Notes: generated by a model not told the origin, from the sequence alone. Shown: positions 1 through 9,481, numbered from the stretch's first letter. The stretch is 64,000 nucleotides of DNA from CAVVSD01 sp963757125 (GCA_963757125.1 CAVWQP010000001.1:1-64000); one strand, 5' to 3'. Numbers and translations are program-made.

Positions 1-410
1 TCGAACGGCTGCTGATCAGCGGTCTCCTCCTGGCGCAACCCAACACGCACACGGCCGAGCTCGCGCGTCCCGCATCCGCCATCCGGCCGCGCACGGTCGA
101 CAAGGTGGTGAGGCTCATCCAGGAGCGCGCAGACGAGCCGCTGACCCTGACCGACCTCGCGAACCACGCAGGTGTCGGGGCCCGCCGCCTCCAGCAGGGC
201 TTCCGCGAGCACGTCGGCATGTCGCCGATGCAGTACCTCAGACGAACGCGGCTCGATCGCGCACGACAGGACCTTCTTCGCACGCAGGACACCGTGACCG
301 AGGTCGCCTCCCGCTGGGGCTTCCTCCATCCCGGGCGCTTCGCCCGGCTCTATCGCCAGGAGTTCGGCGTCACGCCATCCGAGGCGCGAGGGCGACCGCT
401 CGACCCGTAG
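1..410 (+). CDS. AraC-family transcriptional regulator, C-terminal part (5' end off window)
   Basis: The reading frame is open from base 3, so the gene begins before the window. The visible ~136 residues start with ERLLISGLLLAQPN, the linker usual after the AraC-binding-2 sensor domain. Two helix-turn-helix motifs follow: LTLTDLANHAGVGARRLQQGFREHVG and VTEVASRWGFLHPGRFARLYRQEFGVTPSEARG carry the AraC signature. An internal GTG/ATG near base 105 is not the true start. The gene ends 19 bp before the left attachment repeat, so it probably belongs to the resident chromosome, not the island. Its target is unknown. Confidence 0.85.
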   Translation, partial: ERLLISGLLLAQPNTHTAELARPASAIRPRTVDKVVRLIQERADEPLTLTDLANHAGVGARRLQQGFREHVGMSPMQYLRRTRLDRARQDLLRTQDTVTEVASRWGFLHPGRFARLYRQEFGVTPSEARGRPLDP

Positions 411-429
411 GACCGCTCGTCCCGCATCT

Positions 430-457
430 CCAGCAAGCCCCTATCGGACTCGAACCG
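430..457 (-). repeat. Left attachment repeat (copy of tRNA-Thr 3' end)
   Basis: The plus strand reads ccagcaagccc, then ctatcggactcgaaccg. It matches 7415-7443, where the intact tRNA lies, except for one missing t after agccc. It covers the T-arm and acceptor 3' strand of the tRNA, with no anticodon or D-arm next to it. This is the partial tRNA left at the far end of an integrated element. Confidence 0.82.
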
Positions 458-465
458 CGAGCCGC

Positions 466-1209
466 TCAGTCTCCCCGCGCGGACCCGTCGAGCGTGCGCA
501 GCCAGGCGTTGATGGCGGCGAAGTCTTCGTCGGTCACGACCGATGCGGGGAAGAGGCCGTGCTGGTGGACGCGCCGGAAGTCCTCGACGTCGCGCCCGCC
601 GGCCAACGGCGGCGCGCGGAGTCCCTGGGCGAGTTCGCCGTGGCATCGGGCACAGCCGAGGCCGTCGGCCGAGAACGCGTCCTTGCCGGCCTCGACCGCC
701 GGCGTGTTCGTTGCCTCGGCGACGTGCAGCTTCGCGGCGCCGACTGCGGTCTGGGCGAACTGACCGCCGTCGTAGACGCCGACGCCGTGCTCGTAGGTCA
801 TGCGGCCGCCGACGTACCCCTGGACGGCGACGCCGGCGACGATGAGCAGCGCGAGGACGGGGACGATCATCGGGCGGTGGTGCACGCCGTTGCGCTGCCG
901 GCTCACGATCCAATCCGCTGCGGCGGCGACGGCGAGGACCGCGACGGCGATGCCGAGCCAGAAGTGCACGTTGCCGAGGCGGAAGTGCTGCCCACGCAGC
1001 GTCGTCTGCGCCTCGCCCCAGACGAGCAGGCCCGTGAGACCCGAGGACGCGACACCGACGATGGCCGCGCCGAGCGCCCACGGCTCGGCACCGACGACCG
1101 CGGCGCCGCCGCGTCCGGCCCGCCGCAGGAAGTGGAGGATCGCGAAGAGCGGGATCGCGACGACCGCAAGGTGCGTGGCGGCGCCGTGCAGCTCGGAGAG
1201 GTGAGGCAT
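466..1209 (-). CDS. Membrane-anchored cytochrome c (DUF2231-like membrane domain plus cytochrome c)
   Basis: A 247-residue protein. The first ~135 residues form about four hydrophobic segments with conserved histidines (SELHGAATHLAVVAIPLF, GNVHFWLGI), like DUF2231 membrane proteins. A C-terminal cytochrome c domain follows, with the haem site CARCH (Cys186, Cys189, His190). The usual distal Met of class I cytochrome c is not obvious; the matching stretch reads HQHGLFPAS. Electron transfer at the outer membrane face is likely, partner unknown. GGAAGG lies about 8 nt before the ATG. The gene is the first one inside the island and its stop is close to the left repeat. Confidence 0.75.
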   Translation of the reverse strand: MPHLSELHGAATHLAVVAIPLFAILHFLRRAGRGGAAVVGAEPWALGAAIVGVASSGLTGLLVWGEAQTTLRGQHFRLGNVHFWLGIAVAVLAVAAAADWIVSRQRNGVHHRPMIVPVLALLIVAGVAVQGYVGGRMTYEHGVGVYDGGQFAQTAVGAAKLHVAEATNTPAVEAGKDAFSADGLGCARCHGELAQGLRAPPLAGGRDVEDFRRVHQHGLFPASVVTDEDFAAINAWLRTLDGSARGD

Positions 1210-1355
1210 CGGCGGAGCCTTCCGACCGACGGGTCAAGACTCGGCAAAGATCTCCCTTCCTTTGCCCAAACTTTGCCGTCCGGTGGCGCTGTCTTGGCGA
1301 CACGGGGAGCACGCTGCGGGAGCAGTCGTTCGCACCCCACCCTGGAGGCACTCCG

Positions 1356-1820
1356 ATGGATCACGACCTTCCCGACAACGCGACCATGCGCTCGCTCGTC
1401 GCCGAGATCGGCACCCGCGCGACCGTCGCGGTCGGCCTCGCCGGCATCGCACTCATCCACCTGCTCGACTCGATCGGCAAGTGGTCGGAGACGCGCTACC
1501 TCTTCTGGATGTACGTCGCGCTCATGGTCGCCAGCCTCGCCACGGCCGGCTGGGTGCTGTTCACCCGGTCGAGGACCGCGCTGCTCGCTGCCGCGGCGGT
1601 CGCCGCCAGCGCCCTCGTCGGCTACGTCGTCAACCGCACGGTCGGCCTGCCCGGCGCAACGGACGACATCGGCAACTGGACCGAGCCGCTCGGCCTCGCC
1701 TCGCTGTTCGTCGAGGGCGCCGTCGTGGCGGCCAGCCTCGCCGGGCTGGGTGCCGCGCGTAGGACGGCCGCGCTGGCTGCGGTGCGTCCGGCGCGTCGTC
1801 GCGACCTCGCCGCGGCCTGA
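1356..1820 (+). CDS. Small four-helix membrane protein, unknown function
   Basis: A 154-residue protein with four hydrophobic stretches (around residues 25-42, 50-67, 74-90 and 115-135) and a charged N-terminus and C-terminus. TGGAGG lies 10 nt before the ATG. It is divergent from the cytochrome gene across a 146-bp gap and lies 68 bp before the response regulator. I do not recognise the family. The setting suggests a redox or envelope role for this group of island genes, but that is inference. Confidence 0.6.
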   Translation: MDHDLPDNATMRSLVAEIGTRATVAVGLAGIALIHLLDSIGKWSETRYLFWMYVALMVASLATAGWVLFTRSRTALLAAAAVAASALVGYVVNRTVGLPGATDDIGNWTEPLGLASLFVEGAVVAASLAGLGAARRTAALAAVRPARRRDLAAA

Positions 1821-1876
1821 GCGGTCATGTACGACAACGCCGTGTTGTTCGATCCCCGGCCGGGTCCACGCGTGCC

Positions 1877-1882
1877 TACGAT
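1877..1882 (+). promoter_or_regulatory. -10 element TACGAT for leaderless start of response regulator
   Basis: TACGAT ends 6 nt before the GTG at 1889, too close for a ribosome binding site. The mRNA would start at or just before the start codon. No clear -35 is seen. Confidence 0.4.
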
Positions 1883-1888
1883 GGCGCC

Positions 1889-2560
1889 GTGGCCCGGTTG
1901 TTGATCGTCGAGGACGATGAGGGGATTCGCGTCCCCCTCACCCGGGCGCTGGAACGCGAGGGCTACGCCGTCGACGGCGTCGCCGACGGTGAGGCCGCGT
2001 TGCTCACCGCAACCGGCGGCGACCACGACCTCATCATCGTCGACGTCGGCCTGCCGGGCATGGACGGGCTCGAGGTCTGCCGACGGGTACGGCTCGAGCG
2101 ACCCTCCGTGCCCATCCTGTTCCTGACCGCTCAGGACGGCGAGCTGGACATCGTCGACGGCCTCGACGCCGGCGCGGACGACTACATCACCAAACCGTTC
2201 CGGGTCAGCGAGCTGCTCGCCCGCGTCCGTGCGCACCTTCGCCGCGCCACCGCCGAGCAGCCCGAGCTCGACGCCGGAGACGTGCACATCGACGTCGCAG
2301 CGCGCCGCGCCTGGCGGGCAGGCGAGGAGCTCGAGCTCGCGCCCAAGGAGTTCGACCTGCTCGCGCTCCTCGTGCGTGAGGCCGGGCGCGTGATCACGCG
2401 CGAGCGCATCATGGCCGAGGTGTGGGACGAGAACTGGTTCGGCTCCACCAAGACGCTGGACATGCACGTCTCCTGGCTGCGCCGCAAGCTCGGCGAGGAC
2501 GCGGCCGACCCGCGCCATCTGGTCACCGTCCGCGGCGTCGGACTGCGCTTCGAGCCATGA
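1889..2560 (+). CDS. OmpR/PhoB-family response regulator
   Basis: A 223-residue DNA-binding response regulator. The receiver domain (1-115) keeps the acidic pocket (Glu8, Asp9, Asp10), phospho-acceptor Asp52 in VDVGLPGMDG, Thr80 and Lys102 in the TKPF motif. The C-terminal winged helix (about 128-222) has the typical ELAPKEFDLLALLVREAGRV and TLDMHVSWLRRKLG segments. The partner kinase follows with an ATGA overlap. The gene is intact while its kinase is not, so any remaining activity would need another phosphate donor. Confidence 0.93.
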   Translation: MARLLIVEDDEGIRVPLTRALEREGYAVDGVADGEAALLTATGGDHDLIIVDVGLPGMDGLEVCRRVRLERPSVPILFLTAQDGELDIVDGLDAGADDYITKPFRVSELLARVRAHLRRATAEQPELDAGDVHIDVAARRAWRAGEELELAPKEFDLLALLVREAGRVITRERIMAEVWDENWFGSTKTLDMHVSWLRRKLGEDAADPRHLVTVRGVGLRFEP

Positions 2561-3796
2561 CCGTCCGCCGCCGCCTGACGACGTCGACCGCGCTCATCGC
2601 CCTGGCGGCGGTGCTCGTGCTGGGCATCCCGCTCGGCGCCGTGGAGGCGGCGCGCGTCCGGTCCGAGCAGACCGGCCGGCTCGAACGTGAAGCCGATGCG
2701 GTCGCCAGCGTCATCGACGACCGGCTGGAGCACGGCGTCCCACTGACCTCCGCGCAGCTCGCACTCGCTCGTGCACCGCGGCCACCGCATCACGGTGAGC
2801 TCCGGTGGGCGCACCATCATCGCCGGCACGGTGCGCGGAGACCTCATCACGGTTCCCGCCGGCACGACCGGTGCCGCTGAGGGTAAGCGCGTCGGCCCCG
2901 CGCAGCGAGATCAACCGACGCGTCATGCGGTCCTGGCTGCTCATCGCCGCACTCGGCACTCGGGCGGCATCGGCGTGGCCATCGCGCTGGCTGCAATCCA
3001 GGCACGCCGACTGTCACAACCACTCGAGCGCGTTGCACGCACCTCCGCGCAACTCGGACACGGCGACTTCTCGGTCCGCGCGCCGCGCTCAGGGGTCCCG
3101 GAGATCGACGCGATCGGTCAGGCGCTCGACGACAGCGCCGAGCGCATCGCCGACCTCGTCGCCCGTGAACGCGAGTTCTCGGCCAACGTCTCGCACCAGC
3201 TGCGCACCCCGCTCACCGCCTTGCGTCTGCGGCTCGAAGAGAGCGCGCGGGCCGACAACGAGCACGTCCTCCGCGACGACCTCGACGCCGCGCTCGTCGA
3301 AGCCGATCGGCTCGAGTCGATGATCGCCGACCTCCTCGCGCACGCCCGCTCGACACGCCAGGCGGCGCTCACGCACGTCGACCTCGGCCGGGCCGTCCGC
3401 GAGCACGCAGCGGCATGGGCCGCGCTGTACGCGCGATCCGGACGCACGATCCGGGTCCAAGGCGACCCGGACGCCAGCGCGCTCGCCTCACCCGGCACGA
3501 TCGGACAGGTCATCGACGTCCTGCTCGACAACGCCCTCCGCCACGGCGCAGGCACCAGCACGATCGCCACGACACACACCGCGCGCTTCGCCACGATCAG
3601 CGTCGAGGACGAGGGACCTGGCGTGGACCCGGCCGCCGCGGACACGATCTTCGACCGCGGGGCCACGAACGGCGCTGGGACCGGCATCGGCCTCCACCTC
3701 GCCCGGACGCTGGCCAGAGGCGACGGAGGCAGCCTTCGCCTCGTCACCGGCGCGCCCGCGCGCTTCGAGCTCCGTCTCCGGCGGGCCGACTCCTGA
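2557..3796 (+). pseudogene. Sensor histidine kinase with three frame breaks
   Basis: It starts at the ATG overlapping the regulator stop. A kinase reads through three frame changes: near 2770 after PLTSAQLALA, near 2875-2885 before PLRVSASAPRSEIN, and near 2960 before GIGVAIALAAIQARRLSQPLE. The last frame is intact and holds the HAMP segment, H-box SANVSHQLRTPLTALRLRL, N-box DNALRHG, G1 DEGPGV and G2 GTGIGL. The broken part is the periplasmic sensor and second membrane helix. It is either a real pseudogene or a stretch of base-call errors. The closest relatives are kinases paired with OmpR regulators. Confidence 0.8.
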
Positions 3797-3949
3797 CGCA
3801 GCGCGACGCCGATGCGGCGTATCGGTCCGAGGCGGCGAAGAGGCCGTGCTGGTAGAGGGCGGATTCGCATCGGCGTCTCGTCGGTGTGTCAGGTCCTTGT
3901 CATGTCTGTCGTGGATGCTCCCGGGATGAGCACATTCGGACGCGCACGT

Positions 3950-4199
3950 GTGCTCGTCACCGTCGAGGGCTCTCCTCACCGCCTGGTCCCGCGTGCGCCC
4001 GAAGAGCCGGATTGTCCCCGCATCGGCACGGATGAGCTCGGAACAGCATCCGCAGGAACGTCGTCTTGCCGGCGCCGTTGGGGCCAAGAACCCCGTACAC
4101 CTCGCCCTGGGCGACCTGCAAGGTGATCGCGTCCACCGCGACCAGATCGCCATACCGCTTGGTCACCTCGACGGCGTCGACGGCAAGGATCTCGCTCAT
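3950..4199 (-). pseudogene. Truncated, frameshifted ABC transporter ATPase (N-terminal remnant)
   Basis: From the ATG at 4199 the product begins MSEILAVDAVEVTKRYGDL and holds a Walker A motif GPNGAGKTT, typical of CcmA/drug-exporter ATPases. One extra C near 4043 (TTCCGAG for TTCGAG) breaks the frame. The next frame continues ELIRADAGTIRLFGRTRDQAVRRALDG, then similarity stops. The Q-loop, signature, Walker B and H-loop are all missing and no permease lies nearby. It is a non-functional fragment inside the island. Confidence 0.75.
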
Positions 4200-4306
4200 G
4201 CGCCGGGACCGTACGTCTGGTACATGAACCGTGGGTGACACGCCGTCGGGCGTCCCGAGCAGGTCGCCATGCCGCGTCCTGGCTGGGGGGCGCCCGGCCG
4301 TGTGGC

Positions 4307-5037
4307 CTAGTGGCGATGCTCGTGACTGCGGACGGTTCGCCAGGACTGCCAGGTGATGCGCAGGATCACGAAGGTGATGGCGAGGCCGATGAGCGGGTCG
4401 GCGATCGGGACGCCGATCGCGACGACGGCGGCGGAGGCGATGACGGCGAGCGAGACGTAGGAGTCGGCGCGGGCGTGCGCGCCGTCGGCGATCAGCGCGG
4501 GGCTGTCGAGCCGCCGGCCGGCGCGGTTGCGGATGACCGCGGCGATCCAGTTGCCGACGAACCCGATCGCACCGCCGGCCGCCAGCGCGCCGAGGCGGGT
4601 CACGTCGGCGGGCTCGATCAGGCGATGCACCGCTTCGAAGCCGGCGACGCACGCGCTACGAAGATCGCCAGGACGACGGCGAGCCCGGCCCAACGCTCGG
4701 CGCGCGCGCTGCGCAGCGCGAAGGCGATGCCCAGCGGGATGGCGGTCGCAGCGTCACCGGCGTTGTGGATGAGGTCCGCCAGAAGCGCGACACTGCCCGA
4801 GATCGCGAAGAAGGCGACCTGCGCTACGGCGGTGAGCCCGAGCACCACGAGTGCGAGCGCGACGGCACGCACCCCTTCCCGGGAGCGCTTGATCGACTCG
4901 TCGACGAAGCCGTGGGAGTGACCATGGCCACGGCGGCCGCTGTCGTCGTGCGCGCCACGATCGCCGTGGTCGTGGCGCGGCGGTTCACCCGCGGCGTCGA
5001 ATTGGTGGCGTGCGGGAGCGTGCGAGTGGCTGGGCAT
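4307..5037 (-). pseudogene. Cation diffusion facilitator (CDF) metal efflux protein, frameshifted
   Basis: The product starts with a His-rich loop (HDHGDRGAHDDSGRRGHGHSHG), then six membrane segments. Metal-site motifs are visible in TM2 (LLADLIHNAGDA) and TM5 (IADGAHARAD). A single frame change near 4655-4665, between AVVLAIFV and ACVAGFEAVHRLI, splits it. It ends right after TM6 (HEHRH), without the cytoplasmic C-terminal domain most CDF proteins have. ArsR lies just upstream, so the pair was probably a zinc/cadmium-inducible efflux operon. Confidence 0.82.
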
Positions 5038-5065
5038 GGAACGTGCCTCGGAGAGGATTGGCGGA

Positions 5066-5441
5066 TCAGGCGGTGGCGTGCTCGGCCGTCTGCTGACGAC
5101 CGGCGAGGCCGAGGCGTACGTGCTCGACGTGGGAGACGACCTGTTCGAGCAGGTCGGCGACGTGGTCGTCGTAGAGCTCGTAGACGACTTGGCGGCCGTC
5201 GCGCTGACCGGTGACCAGGCCAAGGTGGCGAAGCAGCCGGAGCTGGTGTCAGACCGCGGACTTCTCCACACCGATCGCGGCGGCGATCTCGTTGACCGAT
5301 GCCGCGCCGGTGTGCAACCGGGCGAGGATGCGCTAGCCGGCTCGGCGCGGCCAGTGCTTGGATGCTCTCGGCGGCGCTGCGCGCGAACGCCGCGTCGTCG
5401 AGCAGCCGGTTGGTGTCCTCGTGTTCGCCGCCGGGCGCCAT
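5066..5441 (-). pseudogene. ArsR-family metal-responsive repressor, frameshift plus stop
   Basis: It starts at 5441 with MAPGGEHEDTNRLLDD and reads IQALAAPSRL before a frame change near 5335. The correct frame then gives ILARLHTGAASVNEIAAAIGVEKSAV, an in-frame TGA where Ser is expected, and HQLRLLRHLGLVTGQRDGRQ with the wing and recognition helix. The end is at 5066. Two independent lesions argue for real decay. It precedes the CDF gene by 28 bp, the usual arrangement of a sensor repressor and its efflux pump. Confidence 0.78.
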
Positions 5442-5457
5442 GCACCACGATGATCGT

Positions 5458-5471
5458 TGAAGAATTGCTCA
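5458..5471. promoter_or_regulatory. Possible ArsR operator
   Basis: TGAAGAATTGCTCA is an imperfect inverted repeat (10 of 14 positions symmetric) in an AT-richer patch 17 bp upstream of the arsR start. It resembles TGA-N8-TCA operators of metal-sensing ArsR proteins. It could also serve the divergent small gene at 5569. Confidence 0.35.
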
Positions 5472-5568
5472 GCTATTCCATCGCTCAGGTTGTCGGGTTA
5501 CGGCACTCGAGAGCGGGTAGACGCCACCACGCCGAAGTCGCAGTTGAACGACACATTGGAGGAACACC

Positions 5569-5667
5569 TTGCCGCTCGCCATCGCCGGGACGGGATACGG
5601 AATCATCGGGATTCTCGTCATCATCCTTTTGATCGTCCTCATCTTCTACTTCCTGCGCCGCGCCTAG
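5569..5667 (+). CDS. 32-residue single-pass membrane peptide
   Basis: A TTG start preceded by TGGAGGA at 5557-5563 (good spacing) opens MPLAIAGTGYGIIGILVIIL, continuing to FYFLRRA and a TAG. One hydrophobic helix of about 20 residues ends in two arginines, so the C-terminus should face the cytoplasm. Many bacteria have such small membrane proteins but no function can be named. It is divergent from arsR and intact although its neighbours are broken. Confidence 0.5.
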   Translation: MPLAIAGTGYGIIGILVIILLIVLIFYFLRRA

Positions 5668-5789
5668 CAGTCGCTTCGGCCGACACGACGATTGCCGCTG
5701 CTGCGATAACCAACCGCCTCGGTGCTCTTCAGAGGCGCGCGCTTCCATCGACAGTTCCGCGGAGATAGCGACCAATCCCGTCCCATGAG

Positions 5790-5816
5790 AGAAGCCCCGT
5801 CGGAGCAGGGGCTTCT
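5790..5816. terminator. Hairpin, likely terminator of the tRNA-derived fragment
   Basis: agaagcccc and ggggcttct form a perfect 9-bp stem with a 9-nt loop. On the minus strand it lies 2 nt after the 3' end of the tRNA fragment at 5819-5855, where a tRNA terminator would be. No T-run follows, which is common in high-GC actinobacteria. Confidence 0.5.
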
Positions 5817-5818
5817 GA

Positions 5819-5855
5819 GGTGGGCGCGGCGGGCTTCGAACCTGCGACCTCTCCC
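5819..5855 (-). other. tRNA 3'-half fragment (possible old attachment site)
   Basis: On the minus strand the bases give an anticodon-stem 3' strand GGGAG, a 5-nt variable loop AGGTC, a T-arm (GCAGG TTCGAAG CCCGC, one mismatch), an acceptor 3' strand CGCGCCC, discriminator A and CC. No matching 5' half lies upstream. The break at the anticodon loop is where tRNA-targeting integrases usually recombine. It differs from tRNA-Thr, so it may be the scar of a second element. Confidence 0.5.
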
Positions 5856-6188
5856 GATTGGCGAGCCCTCGACGTATCTGAGTTTCTGGTGCACCTGCTG
5901 CCGCTGGGCTTCGTTGGGTCGATCCTTGGCCCAGGTCGAAGACGCGACTGCAGCACCGGGCCAGTGAGCGTGGCAGGCGCGGGCCTGGGCGACCGCTCGC
6001 CGGCGAGCCTCGGCCTCGCCCGCATCGGCGAAGTCACGGGCGACCCGCGCCCGATCGGCCGACCGACGGCCGAGCTGCAAGACAGTGCTCCGTTGCGAAC
6101 TCGGAAGCGCGAGTGTGTGAATCGTCTGCGGTACGGAGAGCAGGATGATCCGTTGCGCGGAAACCGGGCTAGGTGGTCCCCTCTCTGA
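5856..6188. other. Non-coding stretch inside island
   Basis: About 330 bp with no frame I can support. Open frames here (for example one starting MGAAGFEPATS) are the usual spurious translations of tRNA-like sequence. It looks like scrambled island DNA between the tRNA fragment and the IS3 remnant. Confidence 0.5.
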
Positions 6189-6233
6189 TCAGGAGGCCTC
6201 GGCCTGACGCACCCGCTTGCGCAACGCCTCCGG

Positions 6234-7493
<1,260 letters not shown>

Positions 7494-7526
7494 GCGCGGA
7501 GTGATCGTAGCGCCGGAGCGGCGACG

Positions 7527-7724
7527 TCAGCGCCGGGACTGCACCCAGTACACCAGCGTCCCCAGCGCCTCGCCCGCGAGCGCCATCACGATCAGCGCCC
7601 ACGCCACGTAGAACACGACGCCGTGGACGTCCACGACGAGCAGCAGGACCAGGCCGGTGATCACCATCGTCGCCCGGACGAGGAACTGCCAGGGCGGCGC
7701 CGGGCGACCGCCCCGTCCTGGCAC
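7527..7724 (-). CDS. Small two-helix membrane protein
   Basis: Sixty-five residues: a short polar N-terminus, two hydrophobic helices (about 15-33 and 37-55) and a basic end (WVQSRR). No family recognised. It lies between tRNA-Thr and the divergent NUDIX gene and could be a resident gene next to the integration site. Confidence 0.5.
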   Translation of the reverse strand: MPGRGGRPAPPWQFLVRATMVITGLVLLLVVDVHGVVFYVAWALIVMALAGEALGTLVYWVQSRR

Positions 7725-7785
7725 GTCAGGCCCCGCGGGCGTCGTGGTGGGGATCGGACGCGGCGATGCCCCAACCTAGCGCGCG

Positions 7786-7791
7786 TATACC
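7786..7791 (+). promoter_or_regulatory. -10 element TATACC for leaderless NUDIX gene
   Basis: TATACC ends 9 nt before the GTG at 7801 and no Shine-Dalgarno sequence lies between them. Confidence 0.4.
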
Positions 7792-7800
7792 GTCCCGCCC

Positions 7801-8301
7801 GTGGCCAGCCTCAACCCCGCGCTCGACGCCGCGCAGCACTGCCTGAAGTGCGGCAGCCCGATCACGAAGGACCCGCCGCGGTCGCTGCGGTGCGAGAGCT
7901 GTGGTTTCGTCCTCTTCTTCAACCCCAAGCCGGTGGCGGCGGCGATCCCGTTCACGCCGGCCGGCGAGATCGTGCTGCTGCGCAGAGGGTTCGATCCGGG
8001 ACAGGGGCTGTGGACCTTCCCCGGTGGCTTCATCGACCTCGGCGAGTCCACCGAGGAGGCGGCGCGTAGGGAGACGATGGAGGAGATCCAGCTCGACGTG
8101 ACGATCGACGGGCTCGTCGGCGTCTACTCGCGCGCGACCGACCGCGTGATGCTCGTCGTCTACCGCGCGACCACGAACGGCGACGCCCCGCAGCCCACCG
8201 ACGAGGCCCCCACGATCGAGGCGTTCGCCGCGGACCGGCTCCCGTGGGACGAGATGGCATTCTGGTCCACCGAAGCGGCGCTGCGGGACGTGCTCACGTG
8301 A
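7801..8301 (+). CDS. NUDIX hydrolase with N-terminal zinc ribbon
   Basis: 166 residues. The N-terminus has two CxxC pairs (CLKCGSPITKD, CESCGF), the zinc ribbon of NudC/YfaO-like NUDIX proteins. The NUDIX box reads GGFIDLGESTEEAARRETMEE, with the catalytic REx2EE core kept. The substrate is a nucleoside diphosphate derivative, possibly NADH or a modified nucleotide; the sequence does not decide. The GTG start follows a -10 element directly. The cupin gene overlaps its stop (GTGA). Confidence 0.88.
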   Translation: MASLNPALDAAQHCLKCGSPITKDPPRSLRCESCGFVLFFNPKPVAAAIPFTPAGEIVLLRRGFDPGQGLWTFPGGFIDLGESTEEAARRETMEEIQLDVTIDGLVGVYSRATDRVMLVVYRATTNGDAPQPTDEAPTIEAFAADRLPWDEMAFWSTEAALRDVLT

Positions 8302-8801
8302 CTCCTGAGACCATCACGAACCCCGGCTCCGGCCAGGTCATCCGCATCATCAGCGAGACGCCCGAGCTGCTGGTGATGGAGTCCGACTACCCCGCCGGCT
8401 GCCCGAGCCCGCCACCCCACCTGCACCCGCTCCAGGACGAGCACTTCGAGGTCCTCAGCGGCGTCGTCCACACGGTCGCGAACGGACGGTCAAAGGTCCT
8501 CGCCGAGGGCGACACCCTCGACATCCCGCGGGGCACGGTCCACGAGTTCGGCGGCATGCCCGAGGAGGCCGGGACGGTCCGGTGGGAGGTCCGGCCGGCG
8601 CTGCAGACGGCGGACTTCCTGCGCACGGTGAACAAGTGGTCGGACCCGACGACCGGGCGCCCGAGCCAGCTGCAGGCGATCCTCACGGCGCGCGAGTTCT
8701 CCAAGGAGTTCCGCCTCGCCGAGCCGAGCCGCGCCGTGCAGGTCTTCCTCTTCACCCTGCTCGCGCCGATCGCGCGCCTGAAGGGCCTCAAACCGCGATA
8801 G
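8298..8801 (+). CDS. Cupin-domain protein
   Basis: A 167-residue protein starting at the GTG that overlaps the NUDIX stop. The cupin motif 1 is PPHLHPLQDEHFEVLSG and motif 2 PRGTVHEFGGMP, giving the usual His/Glu metal ligands. A C-terminal helical tail (FLRTVNKWS and following) is shared by small cupins of actinobacteria. The reaction is unknown. Translational coupling suggests it works with the NUDIX hydrolase. Confidence 0.8.
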   Translation: MTPETITNPGSGQVIRIISETPELLVMESDYPAGCPSPPPHLHPLQDEHFEVLSGVVHTVANGRSKVLAEGDTLDIPRGTVHEFGGMPEEAGTVRWEVRPALQTADFLRTVNKWSDPTTGRPSQLQAILTAREFSKEFRLAEPSRAVQVFLFTLLAPIARLKGLKPR

Positions 8802-8875
8802 GCGGGTTGCCCATCTTCGAAGTGTGGCCACCCCCACTGTGGCCCCGCCACGCGAGGTTCAGAGTCGGTCGAGCC

Positions 8876-9088
8876 ATGACGACGACGACCGCAACCGAAC
8901 TCCGACTCCACCTGGACAGCCTGCTCGCCGAGCGCGCCTTCGCACGCATCGAGGGCCTCGCCGACAACGCCCTGTACATGGACCACCTCGACGAGGACAT
9001 CACCGCGTCCCGCGCCGCCTACGTCGGGACGGCGGTGACCGAGATCGCGACGCTCCGCGGCGAGCTCGGCGCCCGCAATCAGGGCTAG
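8876..9088 (+). CDS. Small hypothetical protein (70 residues)
   Basis: It starts MTTTTATELRLHLDSLLAER, is soluble and mostly helical, and has no signal or membrane segment. No family recognised. Its stop shares a CTAG with the convergent gene at 9085-9468, a layout seen repeatedly in this window, which supports it being real. Confidence 0.55.
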   Translation: MTTTTATELRLHLDSLLAERAFARIEGLADNALYMDHLDEDITASRAAYVGTAVTEIATLRGELGARNQG

Positions 9089-9468
9089 CTCGCCGGCGGG
9101 TCCCCGCCGACCTCCCGCGCGGTCCCGTGCGGGTTGTCGATCACGCACTTCCACGAGCCGTCGGGCTGCAGCTGCGCGACATCCGTCGCCGTCCCAGCGA
9201 ACCCGACGGCCGGGATGACCCAGTCGACGATCAGCAGCGCGACGTCGCCCGAGCGCATCACGCGGCGCACGGTCACGTCCATCTCGTGGCCGAGCGCGAC
9301 GAGCTGACCGATCGACGGCTCCACGCCCTCGCCCCAGACGACCTCGCCGGGCAGGGGCGCGTAGGTCGCCGAGGGCGCGTAGTAGTCGGCCATCAGGCCG
9401 GCGACGTCGCCCGCGTTGAAGTGCCGCTCGAAGACGAGCGGCAGCTCGTCGGGTGTCGTCGCTTGCAT
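9085..9468 (-). CDS. SnoaL/DUF4440-like (NTF2-fold) protein
   Basis: 127 residues with the NTF2-like pattern: FERHFNAGDVAGLMADYYAPSATY at the start, a central beta region, and ending in WKCVIDNPHGTA. Relatives include ketosteroid isomerase-like and polyketide cyclase-like proteins, but catalytic residues are not evident. A TAGATT element ends 7 nt before the ATG. The UspA-like gene begins 10 bp upstream. Confidence 0.72.
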   Translation of the reverse strand: MQATTPDELPLVFERHFNAGDVAGLMADYYAPSATYAPLPGEVVWGEGVEPSIGQLVALGHEMDVTVRRVMRSGDVALLIVDWVIPAVGFAGTATDVAQLQPDGSWKCVIDNPHGTAREVGGDPPAS

Positions 9469-9475
9469 GTGCGGG

Positions 9476-9481
9476 AATCTA
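9476..9481 (-). promoter_or_regulatory. -10 element TAGATT for leaderless NTF2-like gene
   Basis: TAGATT on the minus strand ends 7 nt before the ATG at 9468. It overlaps the stop region of the upstream UspA-like gene. Confidence 0.4.

Noticed and set aside
1834..1848. acaac-N5-gttgt inverted repeat before the response regulator
   Set aside because: Only 5-bp arms, and OmpR-family sites are normally direct repeats. Too weak to list.
4235..4921. Plus-strand open frame of 228 residues
   Set aside because: It is antisense to the CDF gene, and the minus strand has clear membrane segments and metal-site motifs.
5820..6188. Open frame beginning MGAAGFEPATS
   Set aside because: This is the well-known spurious translation of tRNA-like sequence; the underlying feature is a tRNA 3' half.
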